From contig NZ_CP032686.1 of assembly GCF_003627795.1 (NCBI RefSeq), positions 310,001 to 374,000 on the forward strand: 64,000 nt of DNA. Reading direction: 5' to 3'. The first letter of the stretch is position 1; every line of letters starts with the position of its first letter. The notes beneath the pieces were generated by a model, which saw only the letters and a program-made list of their open reading frames with translations, was not told where the DNA came from and did not search any database. The position numbers and the translations under genes were made by a program. Source of the DNA: Rhizobium sp. CCGE531. Lineage in GTDB: Bacteria > Pseudomonadota > Alphaproteobacteria > Rhizobiales > Rhizobiaceae. Positions 25,627 through 35,914 of the stretch are shown here, piece after piece.

Positions 25627-28600
25627 AGAGATGCCCCCAGGCCGCGGCGTGCGCCGTTACGAAAATCTCGCAGTGATGGTATGTGGAGTTGAACCGGATC
25701 GGACGGAGCCTCTGCCTGGCTGTCGGCAAAGGCAGCCAATGCGGCGATCGTCGGATGACGCAGCAGATGTTTTGCTTCCAGCGGCAAGCCGTCGTCGCGC
25801 ATGCGGGCGGCGATGCGGAAGATGGCAAGCGAATCTGCGCCGAGTGCGTAGAGATTGTCATCGATGCCAATATCGCTAAGGCTTAGAACATCCTGCCAGA
25901 TCGCCAGCAACCGTTGTTCCATCTCGGTTTTTGGCTGGACCTTGGCTGGCGCAGCTCCCCGCTGCGGCACGCCGCGCTGCTGCAGGGCTTTGCGGTCGAG
26001 CTTACCGTTGGCGGTGTGCGGCAGCTCGCTTTCCATCACCCAGAAGCTCGGGATCATATGTCCGGGCAGACTGGCCTTGGCATGTGCGGCGATATCGGCC
26101 GTCAATGCGTCATTGCCGGCTGTGTCAGGCACGATATAGCAGACCAGCGAGCGATCGCCCTTGGCGTTCTCGGCGACGACGGTGGCACATTGGCGTACAC
26201 CTTCCGCCTTGGAGATGACGGCCTCTATGTCGCCGAGCTCGATGCGGAAGCCGCGCAGCTTGACCTGCTGGTCACGCCGCCCGAGCAATTGCAGCGAGCC
26301 ATCCGCCAGCCGCCGCCCGACGTCGCCGGTCTTGTAAAGCCGCATCGGCCTGCCGATCGCGAAGCAATGCGGGACGAAGGCTTTCTCGGTGAGATCGAGG
26401 CGATCGAAATAGCCTTCCGCCAAGCCGTCGCCACCGATATACAGCTCGCCGACGACGCCGACTGGCGCGATATTCTCGCTTTGGTCGAGAATGAAGAGCT
26501 GGGTATTGTCGATGGGATGGCCGATGGTGATCGGCTGATCGGCATCCGTGATGCGTTGCAGGGATGACCAGATCGTCGTTTCCGTCGGGCCGTACATGTT
26601 CCAGAGTTCGCCGCCGATACCAAGCAGCGAGCGTGCCAGCTCCCTGGGCAGGGGTTCGCCGCCGCAGAGCATTTTCAGCGTCCGCCGCTCCTTCAGGCCG
26701 GCTTCGACCAGCATCTGCCAAAGCGTTGGCGTGGCCTGCAGCACCGTGGCATCCTGTTCGTCGATGAGCTTGACCAGTGCAAAGCCGTCCTGGACCTGGC
26801 TGCGGCTGGCAATGACGACCTTTCCGCCCGATATCAGCGGCAGGTAGAGTTCCAGACCGGCGATATCGAAGGAGATGGTCGTGACTGCGACAAGCGTGTC
26901 ATCAGCGCCAAAGCCCGGTTCCCTCGCCATGGAGAGAAGGAAGTTTGTCAGGGATCGATGTGAAACCTCGACCCCCTTGGGCATGCCGGTCGAGCCCGAC
27001 GTGAAGATGATATAGGCGGATGCGGTCGTATCGACAGGCAGGGTCTTCAGGGCAAGGCCGGTCATCGAACCGATCGCCTTGGCATCCTGGTCGAGCCGGA
27101 TAACGGGAGCGTCCTTGGACGCAAGCCGGGCCATGTCGTCGCTGTCGCAAATCAGGCCGCCGATGCGGGCGATATCCAGCGTCTGCAGCAGGCGCGGTTC
27201 CGGATGAGCGGGATCCATCGGGACATAGGTATGTCCTGCCTTCATGACCGCGAGCAGGGCGACGATCATGTTCAGCGAGCGCTCGACCAATATTGCAATG
27301 CGCTGGCCGGGATCGGGAAGCGCCATCTGGAGGTAGAGAGCAAGCTGGTTCGAGCGCGTTTCCAGCTCGCCATAGGTGAGTGTCTGGCCGTCATGTTGCG
27401 CGGCGATGGCATTCGGCTGTTCGGCTGCCCGTTTGGAAAAGAGCGAGAAGACGAACTGATCGTGGTCATGGGGCACAGCCGTCCGATTGAGATCGTCGAC
27501 CAGCCAGGATTTCTCCTCCGCCGAGAGCAGCGACAGTTCACCGACCTTGTGATCCATGTCTTTGGCCAAGGTGGCTGCAAGCGTCGAGAAGTGACTGATC
27601 CATCGTTCCACGGTGGAGCGGTCGAAGACATCGGCATTGTAGTCGACGTCGATGCGGATGTGGTCGCCTGCCTCGATCATGTTGAAGAACAGGTCGAAGT
27701 TGGAGAAGGCCTTCGCGTTCGGCTCCATCGTCGGCTTAAGATCGCCGAAGGATGATCCGCCGGCCATGCGTTCGAGGTTGAACTGTATTTCGGTAAGCGG
27801 CAGGCGGCGCGGATCGCGCTTGGTATCCAGTTTGCGCACCAGCGTGCCGTATGTGTAATCCTGATGTTCAAAGGCCTGGAAGACGAGCTGCTGCGTTGCC
27901 TTCAAGTGATCCGCGAACGGCTCCGTCAGCGATACCGCCTGACGCAGCGGCAGCAGGTTGACGCAATGGCCAACGAGGATCTGGCCGTCGAGCAGGCTTT
28001 GACCAGCCGATGGAATGGCGATGACGATATCGTCCTGACCCGACAACCGCGATATCATCACCTGGAGGGTCGCCAGCAGCGTCGAGAACAGCGTGGCGCC
28101 CGATTTGGCGCCCTTCTTCTTCAGCGCCTTATAGACGTCGGCATCGATATAGCCGGTGCAGCTGCCGCCCGCGAAGCTGCGATATTCCGGACGCGGCCGA
28201 TCGAGCGGCAGGTCGGGAAGGTCGGGAACCGTCTTGAACTGATCGAGCCAGAACTGTTCGGTCGCCTGGGATTTCTCCGGCCTGGGGGAAAGCTCCGTCG
28301 AATAGGTGGCGAAGGAAAGGGCCGGCTGGAATTCCGGACCATTGCCCGTCCTCAAAGCCTCGTAGGCGGCCGTAAGCTCTTCGACGAAGGTGTTGATCGA
28401 CCAGCCATCGCAGATGATGTGATGGGCCGTGAAGACCAGCACGTGCCTGTCGGCTGCGAGCTTGACGATGCTTGCGCGAACCAGGGGGCCGTTGATGAGA
28501 TCGAAGGGCGTATGAGCATCATCGTCTACAAGAATGGCAAGGCCCTGGTCATCGATGTCCTCAAGGATCGGCAGGTCGAGCTTGAAATCCGGAATGAAAC

Positions 28601-31600
28601 GGAAATGTTCGCCGCCGCGGTCAAAGCGAATATGAAACGCGTCGTGGCGCGCAATAACCGTGTCGAAGGCCTTCCGGATGGCTGTCTCGTCGAGTGTTCC
28701 TTCCAGCGTCAGCGAAAAGGACTCGTTGAATGAGCAGGAGGCTTCGTCACCCGCCTGGGCTGCGAGCCATATTTCCGTCTGTGCCTCCGTCAGCGGCGCG
28801 GAGTCCGGCCTCGCGACGGATGCCTGCGTCGGCTTTGCCGATACGGATGGATCTTCCTTTGCCGTGAATATTCCGACGCCCTGCATGGCGTCGAGACTGT
28901 CGCGGAAGGCTTTCGCGATCGTGCGGAAGTCGTCTTCGCTGTGGGCTGTCGTCAGGAAGCAGGGGTAGCCGTCCTGTATGTGGACGCCATTTAGCCGCAT
29001 CTGGGCATAGAACAGCGCGCCGAGCGGATCCTGGCTGGAGAAGTCGGTGGCGAACCAGCTCTTGTAGCCATGAACCACGTCGGCGATGCCGCGCCTGGCA
29101 AGATCGGCCCTGATCTCAGCGACCAGCGCTTCCGTTCGCTCGGCGACACGGCTGTAGAGAGCCGATCCCTCTCCCTTGATGTGGTGCAGCACGGCGTCGG
29201 CGGCTGCGAGCGTGAGGGGATGACGGACGAAGGTACCGGCAAAGAATGTCGGCGCCGTCATGGGCACGGAGCTGTCGCCGTAATCCCAATAGCCGCCGTC
29301 GAGCGCATCCATGAAGCGCGGGCTGCCGACAAGCACGCCGATCGGCATTCCGCCGCCGACGACCTTGCCATAGGTTGCCATATCGCCCTTGATGCCCCAG
29401 ATCGCCTGCATGCCGCCGGGATCGACGCGGAACCCGGTGACGACCTCATCGAAGACCAGGGCGAATTCGGACTTGGTGGCGATGTCACGGAGTTCCAGGA
29501 CGAATTCACGCGGCTGCAATTCGGGATGACGGCTCTGGATCGGCTCGATGATGACAGCCGCTATATCGGCGGCGTTGGCGCGGATGAAGTCGAGGCTTTC
29601 CGGAGCGCCATAGCGCAGCACGGTCATGTTCGACACCGAGGCCATCGGGATGCCGGAGGCGACGGGCAGGGCGATCGGCTTGTCGGCGCGATTGCGGCCC
29701 TTGACCAGCACTTCGTCGAACTGGCCGTGATAATCATTGGCAAAGACCACGACCCGATCACGGCCGGTGACGGCGCGGGCAAGCCGCATCGCAGCCATGA
29801 CCGCTTCCGAACCGGTATTGCAGAAGGTGACCCGCTCGTGACCGGTTACCTCGGCAATCATTTTTGCGACGTCGCCGGCAAGCGGCGTCTGCGGGCCGAT
29901 GGCAAATCCCCGGTCGGCCTGAGCCTTGACGGCGTCGATAACGAAATCAGGGGCATGACCGAAGGCCGTCTGTCCGAAACCATTGACCAGATCGACGTAT
30001 TGGTTGCCGTCGACGTCCCAGATATAGGCGCCCTTGGAATGGTCGCAGACGATCGGGAACACCATCTCCTTCCAATCCGCCCGGAAGCCCGAGGCGGAAC
30101 GGGGATCGGCCAGATGTCCGCGATGACCCTGGGTGAAGCTCTTTGATTTGGCGTTCTTGGTTTCGTAAGCCTTGGTGAGGCTGGTGATGAAATCCTGCTT
30201 GGCCGCGGTAATCTCCGGCGCCAGGCTCTTGGCATTCGGGCGATAGAGCTTGATGCGTTCGGTGCCGAAATCGCTTTCCGTCGCGGCGGGGGCAGAAGGC
30301 GCACTTATTGTCGGTTGCGGCACCGGCGCAACCGCTGCCACCGGCATCGCGCCCGAGGTTAAGGGGGGCTGGGCTCCGCTCTGCATGGCCTGCAGCATCA
30401 GCAGCTGTTGAGAGAACAGGGTCTGCGCCATCTGGATCTGGGATTGCAGCACGGTGGCGAGATCCGAAGCCGCGGCCGGCATTGCTGCAGCTTGTGTAGC
30501 GGCAGGCATGATTGGCGCTGACACGATTGGTGCTGACATAACCGGCATCGGCGCGGCCGCGATGGCGGCGGCGGATGGCGCGGGTTCAGCCGCCTTTATC
30601 GCCTCGGGTGGCATCTGCTGATCGAGGTGGACGGCGAGATCGGCAACGGAGGGGATATCGCTCAGCAATTCCCGGAAGGAGATTTTGACCTTGAAGTCTT
30701 TTTCGATGCGTTGCGCGAACTGACCGACGAAGAGCGAGTCGAAGCCGAGCTCCAGGAATGTCGCCGCCCGTTCGTCGGGGCCTAGCGTTTCACCCGACAT
30801 GTCGCTCAATAGCGTCAGAAGGGCCGTTTCCAATTGCGGCAGGCGGCTGGAGATGGAAATTGATGCTGCAACATTCATCGCTTGTTTCTCCTCGGTGATG
30901 TTGACGTCAGAGACAAAGGGTCCGTTTTCGGGATGGCTCTCCGGATTGGCGGAGGCGCTCAGGCTTGACGCGCGGCGCGCGGATGGGGGCGCGTCGATCC
31001 AATGACGCTGTCGCTGGAATGGGTAGGTGGGCAGAGACAGACGCCGCCGCGCAGCCGATGGAAGAGCCGGCCAACTGAGCCGGCAGCCCGCCATCCATAC
31101 CTTGCCATGCGCTTCGGCGAGAGTTTCGGCGGCAGAGGAGGCCCGGTCATGTTCCGGCAGGGATTGCACGACGGCGGCAAGCTCGTCACGTGCGATCGTC
31201 TGGGCGGCAAACACCGAAAGCGTCCGCCCCGGACCGACTTCGAGTAGAACCGGCTTGCGGTCGCGACAAAGCGTGACCAGGCCATCGGCAAAGCGGACGG
31301 CATCGCGGCAATGCATGGCCCAATAATTGGGAGACGTCATCAGCTCGGCGGTTTGCCAGTCGCCGGTAACGCCCGAGATGAATGGGAGCGTCGCGGTGCC
31401 ATAGGTTACCTTTTCCGTCTCCTGGCGGAGCGCAAGAGCCGCGTCTTTCATCATTGCGGAATGAAAGGCGTGTGATGTGTGCACGCGGCTGAAGGCTATA
31501 TCGGCGGCTTCAAGCGCTGCGCATACCTTGTCGATATCGCCGAACGGCCCGGAGATGACACAAAGCTTCGGAGCATTGATCGCGGCGATCTCGGCATCGC

Positions 31601-33701
31601 CTTGCAGAAAGGAAGCCGTCGTTGTGGCGTCGGCGCGAACGGACACCATCGCGCCCTGCGGCTGATGCTGCATCAGCCGCCCGCGATTGGCCACGAGGCG
31701 CAGTCCGTCTTCGAAGGAAATGACGTTGGCGAGCGTTGCGGCAACAAACTCGCCAACGCTGTGACCGATCATGGCATACGGTTTGACGCCGCGGCTGAGC
31801 CACAATCGGGCAAGCGCATATTCGACAAGGTAGAGACAGGGTTGGGCGATCCGGGTTTCGCGTTGTTCGTCGGTGATCGCCTGCGTTACCGGGCCGGTGT
31901 GGCAGATGTAGTCACGCAGGTCGAGGCCGAGAGTCATTTTCAGAAGCTCGGAACCACGATCGATCCAGCGGGCAAATTCCGGCTCGGAGCTGTAGAGGCC
32001 GGCGCCCATGCCGACATATTGGGCGCCCTGACCGGGAAACATGAACGCAACCGGCGGCCGATCCGCGGCAACGAGCGATTGATAGCTGTCTGTCGTCAGC
32101 TTGATGATCGCTTCCTCGACACTTCCGGCGGCAACCGCCAGCCGATGGCCGAACTCGCGCCGCCCCGATTGCAGCGTGTAGGCAAGCTGCGCGATCGAAA
32201 GCTTCGGGTTCTCGGCGAGATGGTTACTCAAATTGGTGCGCATCTGCGCAAGGGCCGGCTTGTCGCGCGCCGAAAGGGGGAGGATGTAGTGCCCTTCTAC
32301 CTCTTTGGACGTAGTCGATGGATGAGGAGCCTCCTCCAAAACGACATGGACATTCGTACCGCCGACGCCGAATGCGCTCACCCCGGCTCTGCGCGGCACC
32401 TGCCCCTGCGGCCAGTCGATCATTGCGGTCGGAATGTAGAAGGGACTTCCTTCGAGATTGATGCGTGGATTGGGCTGAAGATAATTCGGCATCGGCGGGA
32501 TTTTTGCGCTCTGAAGCGCCAGCGCCGTCTTGATGAGCCCGGTTACGCCGGCTGCTGCATCCGTATGGCCGATGGTGCCCTTGACCGATCCAAGCGCGCA
32601 ACTGGCGGCTCCCGGCGCGCCGTCCGCAAAGGCTCTCGTCAGGCCATTGAACTCGATGGGATCGCCGAGCGGCGTCGCGGTGCCGTGGCATTCGATATAG
32701 CCGATCGTCGAGGGGTCGACGCCCGCATTAGCGATCGCGGTGGCGATCGCCTCGGCTTGCCCCTCCACGCTCGGCGCCGTGAAACCGATCTTGTCGCTGC
32801 CGTCATTGTTGATGCCGTAGCCGCGAATGAGCGCATAGATATGATCGCCATCCTGAAGCGCATCCTCATAGCGCTTCAGGAGAACGACGCCGGCGCCGCT
32901 CGCAAAGACCGTCCCGGCGGCGTCGGCGTCGAAAGGTCGGCAGGTGCCATCCGGCGAGGCCATGCCGCCTTCCTGATAGATGTAGCCCCTCTTTTGCGGA
33001 ATGGTGACCGAGATGCCGCCGGCAAGAGCCATGTCGCAGCCATAGGTAAGCAGATTCTGACACGCCTGTGAAACGGCAAGAAGCGAGGTCGAGCATGCCG
33101 ACTGCAGCGTGAAGGCGGGGCCGCGCAGGTTGAACTTGTAGGCGACGCGGGTTGACAACGTATCGTTGAGCGCGCCGACAAGCTCATGGAACGAGCCGAT
33201 CTGGTAGTTCGATGTGAACTCCTCCGCCTTGACGCGATCGCGCAGGACGTTGTTGATCAGATAGGTCGGCATCGAGGAGCCGGCGAAGACGCCGATCGGG
33301 CCGGCATAGCGCTGCGGATCGTATCCCCCGTCCTCGAGCGCTTCCCAGCATATTTCCAGGAAGATGCGATGCTGCGGATCGGTGACGGCAGCCTCGCGCG
33401 GAAACATGCCGAAGAATTCGGCGTCGAACATATCGGCATTGTCGAGATGAGGTCTTGCGGCGACATAATTCGGCTGTGCCCGCTCCTCGTCGGTGAACGC
33501 GTCTTCGATTTCATCCGGCGAGAAACGGGAAAAGGCGTTCTTTCCTTCGAGCACGAGCTTCCAAAGTTCATCGACGGAGGGGGCGCCCGGGAAACGACCG
33601 GACATGCCGATAATGGCGATGTGCCCGGAAATTTGTCCGTTCAGATCCTCGCTCTCTTCGAAATCACGCTGTTCGCCCTTCTCCTGGTGACTTCGTTTCA
33701 T
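25623..33701 (-). CDS. Hybrid PKS-NRPS: KS-AT-ACP-aminotransferase-C-A-PCP
   Basis: A 2692-residue megasynthase. KS (28-460): Cys203 (SACSTS), His339 (ECHGTA), His379 (GTIGHTD). AT (550-850): Ser648 in GHSVGE, and HAFH (744-747), the malonyl-CoA type. ACP: Ser989 in LGFDSL. An Ala/Pro/Met/Gln linker follows, then a class III PLP aminotransferase (1150-1605) with FDEVVTGFR and Lys1446 (TYGKVVGGGMPIG), as in MycA/McyE-type synthases. C (1635-2070): intact HHIICDG at 1760. A (2080-2570): FTSGSTGMPKG, SFDIAGLEL, YKTGD, NGKLDRK; the pocket reads roughly DILQLGMIW, resembling glycine codes from memory. PCP: Ser2624 in LGADSL. No ketoreductase, so the beta-keto group should become a beta-amine. Overlaps both neighbours by 4 bases. 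Confidence 0.95.
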   Translation of the reverse strand: MKRSHQEKGEQRDFEESEDLNGQISGHIAIIGMSGRFPGAPSVDELWKLVLEGKNAFSRFSPDEIEDAFTDEERAQPNYVAARPHLDNADMFDAEFFGMFPREAAVTDPQHRIFLEICWEALEDGGYDPQRYAGPIGVFAGSSMPTYLINNVLRDRVKAEEFTSNYQIGSFHELVGALNDTLSTRVAYKFNLRGPAFTLQSACSTSLLAVSQACQNLLTYGCDMALAGGISVTIPQKRGYIYQEGGMASPDGTCRPFDADAAGTVFASGAGVVLLKRYEDALQDGDHIYALIRGYGINNDGSDKIGFTAPSVEGQAEAIATAIANAGVDPSTIGYIECHGTATPLGDPIEFNGLTRAFADGAPGAASCALGSVKGTIGHTDAAAGVTGLIKTALALQSAKIPPMPNYLQPNPRINLEGSPFYIPTAMIDWPQGQVPRRAGVSAFGVGGTNVHVVLEEAPHPSTTSKEVEGHYILPLSARDKPALAQMRTNLSNHLAENPKLSIAQLAYTLQSGRREFGHRLAVAAGSVEEAIIKLTTDSYQSLVAADRPPVAFMFPGQGAQYVGMGAGLYSSEPEFARWIDRGSELLKMTLGLDLRDYICHTGPVTQAITDEQRETRIAQPCLYLVEYALARLWLSRGVKPYAMIGHSVGEFVAATLANVISFEDGLRLVANRGRLMQHQPQGAMVSVRADATTTASFLQGDAEIAAINAPKLCVISGPFGDIDKVCAALEAADIAFSRVHTSHAFHSAMMKDAALALRQETEKVTYGTATLPFISGVTGDWQTAELMTSPNYWAMHCRDAVRFADGLVTLCRDRKPVLLEVGPGRTLSVFAAQTIARDELAAVVQSLPEHDRASSAAETLAEAHGKVWMAGCRLSWPALPSAARRRLSLPTYPFQRQRHWIDAPPSARRASSLSASANPESHPENGPFVSDVNITEEKQAMNVAASISISSRLPQLETALLTLLSDMSGETLGPDERAATFLELGFDSLFVGQFAQRIEKDFKVKISFRELLSDIPSVADLAVHLDQQMPPEAIKAAEPAPSAAAIAAAPMPVMSAPIVSAPIMPAATQAAAMPAAASDLATVLQSQIQMAQTLFSQQLLMLQAMQSGAQPPLTSGAMPVAAVAPVPQPTISAPSAPAATESDFGTERIKLYRPNAKSLAPEITAAKQDFITSLTKAYETKNAKSKSFTQGHRGHLADPRSASGFRADWKEMVFPIVCDHSKGAYIWDVDGNQYVDLVNGFGQTAFGHAPDFVIDAVKAQADRGFAIGPQTPLAGDVAKMIAEVTGHERVTFCNTGSEAVMAAMRLARAVTGRDRVVVFANDYHGQFDEVLVKGRNRADKPIALPVASGIPMASVSNMTVLRYGAPESLDFIRANAADIAAVIIEPIQSRHPELQPREFVLELRDIATKSEFALVFDEVVTGFRVDPGGMQAIWGIKGDMATYGKVVGGGMPIGVLVGSPRFMDALDGGYWDYGDSSVPMTAPTFFAGTFVRHPLTLAAADAVLHHIKGEGSALYSRVAERTEALVAEIRADLARRGIADVVHGYKSWFATDFSSQDPLGALFYAQMRLNGVHIQDGYPCFLTTAHSEDDFRTIAKAFRDSLDAMQGVGIFTAKEDPSVSAKPTQASVARPDSAPLTEAQTEIWLAAQAGDEASCSFNESFSLTLEGTLDETAIRKAFDTVIARHDAFHIRFDRGGEHFRFIPDFKLDLPILEDIDDQGLAILVDDDAHTPFDLINGPLVRASIVKLAADRHVLVFTAHHIICDGWSINTFVEELTAAYEALRTGNGPEFQPALSFATYSTELSPRPEKSQATEQFWLDQFKTVPDLPDLPLDRPRPEYRSFAGGSCTGYIDADVYKALKKKGAKSGATLFSTLLATLQVMISRLSGQDDIVIAIPSAGQSLLDGQILVGHCVNLLPLRQAVSLTEPFADHLKATQQLVFQAFEHQDYTYGTLVRKLDTKRDPRRLPLTEIQFNLERMAGGSSFGDLKPTMEPNAKAFSNFDLFFNMIEAGDHIRIDVDYNADVFDRSTVERWISHFSTLAATLAKDMDHKVGELSLLSAEEKSWLVDDLNRTAVPHDHDQFVFSLFSKRAAEQPNAIAAQHDGQTLTYGELETRSNQLALYLQMALPDPGQRIAILVERSLNMIVALLAVMKAGHTYVPMDPAHPEPRLLQTLDIARIGGLICDSDDMARLASKDAPVIRLDQDAKAIGSMTGLALKTLPVDTTASAYIIFTSGSTGMPKGVEVSHRSLTNFLLSMAREPGFGADDTLVAVTTISFDIAGLELYLPLISGGKVVIASRSQVQDGFALVKLIDEQDATVLQATPTLWQMLVEAGLKERRTLKMLCGGEPLPRELARSLLGIGGELWNMYGPTETTIWSSLQRITDADQPITIGHPIDNTQLFILDQSENIAPVGVVGELYIGGDGLAEGYFDRLDLTEKAFVPHCFAIGRPMRLYKTGDVGRRLADGSLQLLGRRDQQVKLRGFRIELGDIEAVISKAEGVRQCATVVAENAKGDRSLVCYIVPDTAGNDALTADIAAHAKASLPGHMIPSFWVMESELPHTANGKLDRKALQQRGVPQRGAAPAKVQPKTEMEQRLLAIWQDVLSLSDIGIDDNLYALGADSLAIFRIAARMRDDGLPLEAKHLLRHPTIAALAAFADSQAEAPSDPVQLHIPSLRDFRNGARRGLGASL

Positions 33702-35611
33702 AAGGAGCTCCTGCGGATGTGAGAGATTGCTTTCTTTTGCAGTGCGGCGCGCTGGGCCGCCGCGGCAATCCGCGTTGGGCCAGGCGTCCTGCCGTCCAGA
33801 TAAAGTGCCAGTTCCCGGATGGTCGTATGGCGCAGCAATGCAACCACATCGATCGAACGACCGAGCCCTTCCTCAAGACCGGCATGAATTTCCATCAGTT
33901 GCAGGGAGGTGCCGCCAAGGTCGAAGAAGTTCCTGTCGACATCGACGGCGGCAAGGCTCAATGCATCCTGCCACAGCGCCGTCAACAGCTCTTCGGTCCG
34001 GCTCCTGGTATCCATCGGCTTCGCCTGCATTTCGACAGGCGGCGGCAAGAGTTTGGAGCGATCGACCTTGCCGGCTGCCGTGAGCGGCAGGGTGTCGACG
34101 ATGACGGCGGCGCTCGGGATCATATAGGCCGGGAGCGTCATGCGCAGCGTCGCCATGACGTCCTGCGTAAGGTCGGCGCCCGCGCCCATATGGCTTTCCT
34201 TGGGGCATAGATATGCAACGATGCGTTTCAGGTTCTCGCCCTGGACGTGGCAAAGGACGATGCCGTCGGTAAGGCGCGGATCACGCCTGAGCGCGGCTTC
34301 GATCTCGTCGAGCTCTATGCGCTTGCCATTGACCTTGACCTGCCTGTCGCGGCGTCCCTTGAAGGTAACGGTGCCATCAGGTTTCATGGAGGCCATGTCG
34401 CCGGTCAGATAGAAGCGTGTCGCGCCGTCCTTTGTGGCGATGGTCACGAATTTCTGCTCCGTCAGTTCCGGGTGCTTGAAATAGCCGATGGCCAGGCCAT
34501 CGCCCGATATCGCCAACTGGCCTTCGATCCCGGGCGGAACGACGCGCAATTCCTCGTCCAGGATGGCGATCCCTGTATGCGCGATAGCCTTGCCGATCGG
34601 CAGCTCGCCGCCTGAAAAACTGGGCAAGACTTGGAAAGCGGTAGCAAAGACCGTCGTCTCGGTCGGGCCGTAGACATTGGTAAGCTTGCAGCCGGGATGG
34701 TGTTCGAGAAAACGCCGGGCATGAACGGCCGAACCTACATCGCCACCGAAAAGAATATGACGAAGCTTCGGCAGGGATGCGCGGGCATGATCTGCAAAAA
34801 GATTGAACAACCCTGTCGTAAGGAAGGAGATGCTGACATCCGTCGCTCGCATGAAGTCGGACAGGCGCGAAATGGAAAAATCGGCATCCGGCATGATTGC
34901 CATTGTGCAACCATTGAGAAGCGCACCCCATATTTCGAAAGTCGACGCGTCGAAGGAAATAGTGGCCGTGTGAAGAATGACGTCGTCCCGGCGGAAATCG
35001 ATATAATTCTGGTCGAGAACGACCCGCGCAATGGCGCGATGGCAGATCATTGTTCCCTTGGGGCGCCCGGTCGAGCCGGACGTGTACATGATGTAGGCGA
35101 GATCGGCGCCGGTGATCGTCGGTGCTGTCGGAGCAACCCGCGGTTGGCTTGCCATTTCGGCGATAATGGCATTTGCCTCGATGACCTTGGCATTCATGCT
35201 CGGCACACTGCAAAGCTTATCGCCAAAAGCTGAATCGACGAAAATGACCTTCGGCAGGCATTCGCCGATGACGAAATCGAGATGTTCGATCGGGAGGGCG
35301 GGATCAAGCGGGAGATAGGCGCCGCCGGCCTTGAGGATCGCCACCTTGCAAATGATGGCGTTGGCGCTCCGCGGCAGGAAGAGACCGACAATATCGGCCC
35401 TGTGGACGCCGATCCTGACCAGATGCAACGCAAGCGCGTCGGATATCCGGTCGAGATCACGGTAGCTGAGCCTGGTGTCGCCATAGACAAGAGCGCTTGC
35501 CTCCGGTGTCGCCCGAGCCTGAATGCGCAGCATTTCGTGAAGGCAAAGGTTGCAATCGTAGTGCAGGCCCGCTGCACCAGTTGTTTCTGCTCGAGCCTCG
35601 TGGTCAATCAT
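33698..35611 (-). CDS. NRPS loading protein A-PCP
   Basis: A 637-residue stand-alone loading module. The adenylation domain (about 20-525) has YTSGSTGRPKGTM, SFDASTFEIWG, NVYGPTETTVF, YLTGD and the A10 lysine (TAAGKVDRSK, Lys515). The carrier has Ser569 (FFDLGGTSL). No condensation domain precedes it, so it should start the chain. Pocket residues read by eye as about DAFFLGVVF, closest in my memory to branched hydrophobic codes (Ile/Val type); this is a weak prediction. The chosen ATG (second of two) follows GGAGGG by about 5 bases; the open frame continues 85 codons upstream without coding character. It overlaps the PKS-NRPS gene by 4 bases, so the aminoacyl group probably passes to its ketosynthase. 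Confidence 0.93.
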   Translation of the reverse strand: MIDHEARAETTGAAGLHYDCNLCLHEMLRIQARATPEASALVYGDTRLSYRDLDRISDALALHLVRIGVHRADIVGLFLPRSANAIICKVAILKAGGAYLPLDPALPIEHLDFVIGECLPKVIFVDSAFGDKLCSVPSMNAKVIEANAIIAEMASQPRVAPTAPTITGADLAYIMYTSGSTGRPKGTMICHRAIARVVLDQNYIDFRRDDVILHTATISFDASTFEIWGALLNGCTMAIMPDADFSISRLSDFMRATDVSISFLTTGLFNLFADHARASLPKLRHILFGGDVGSAVHARRFLEHHPGCKLTNVYGPTETTVFATAFQVLPSFSGGELPIGKAIAHTGIAILDEELRVVPPGIEGQLAISGDGLAIGYFKHPELTEQKFVTIATKDGATRFYLTGDMASMKPDGTVTFKGRRDRQVKVNGKRIELDEIEAALRRDPRLTDGIVLCHVQGENLKRIVAYLCPKESHMGAGADLTQDVMATLRMTLPAYMIPSAAVIVDTLPLTAAGKVDRSKLLPPPVEMQAKPMDTRSRTEELLTALWQDALSLAAVDVDRNFFDLGGTSLQLMEIHAGLEEGLGRSIDVVALLRHTTIRELALYLDGRTPGPTRIAAAAQRAALQKKAISHIRRSSL

Positions 35612-35914
35612 CATCACCCTCCGGGTCATCCTGCGACTGACGATGGCACGGCATGCGATGCCTGATCGTCCATCGCAGAATTTCACGCTGCGGCAAAAGC
35701 ACCAGTTGATCATTGGGATGATCGTCCTCACCACCGAAAGTCGTAAGTCCTGGGGGTGCGTAGCCAATTCGTCGGAAACATCCGATACGGCGGTAACAAC
35801 TCGGCCAAAAGCATTACGCATGGCAGCAACGGCAACAGGCAACGAGTGCCATGCAAGGTACATTCTCAATCACGCTGATCGAGACGATGCTGAGTTGGGT
35901 TGGTGATGAGGCAG
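35612..35914. other. Upstream region of the NRPS operon, no gene
   Basis: About 300 bases between the GH16 glycanase stop and the A-PCP start, both minus strand. It must hold the NRPS operon promoter unless the operon is read through from the glycanase gene. I could not pick a confident -35/-10 pair or operator. The only open frames are arginine- or serine-rich extensions of the NRPS frame. Confidence 0.45.

Noticed and set aside
31479..33071. A 530-codon open frame antisense to the ketosynthase/acyltransferase region
   Set aside because: It lies opposite a well-defined KS-AT sequence with all catalytic residues; its composition (Arg, Gly, Asp rich) is what GC-rich antisense frames produce.
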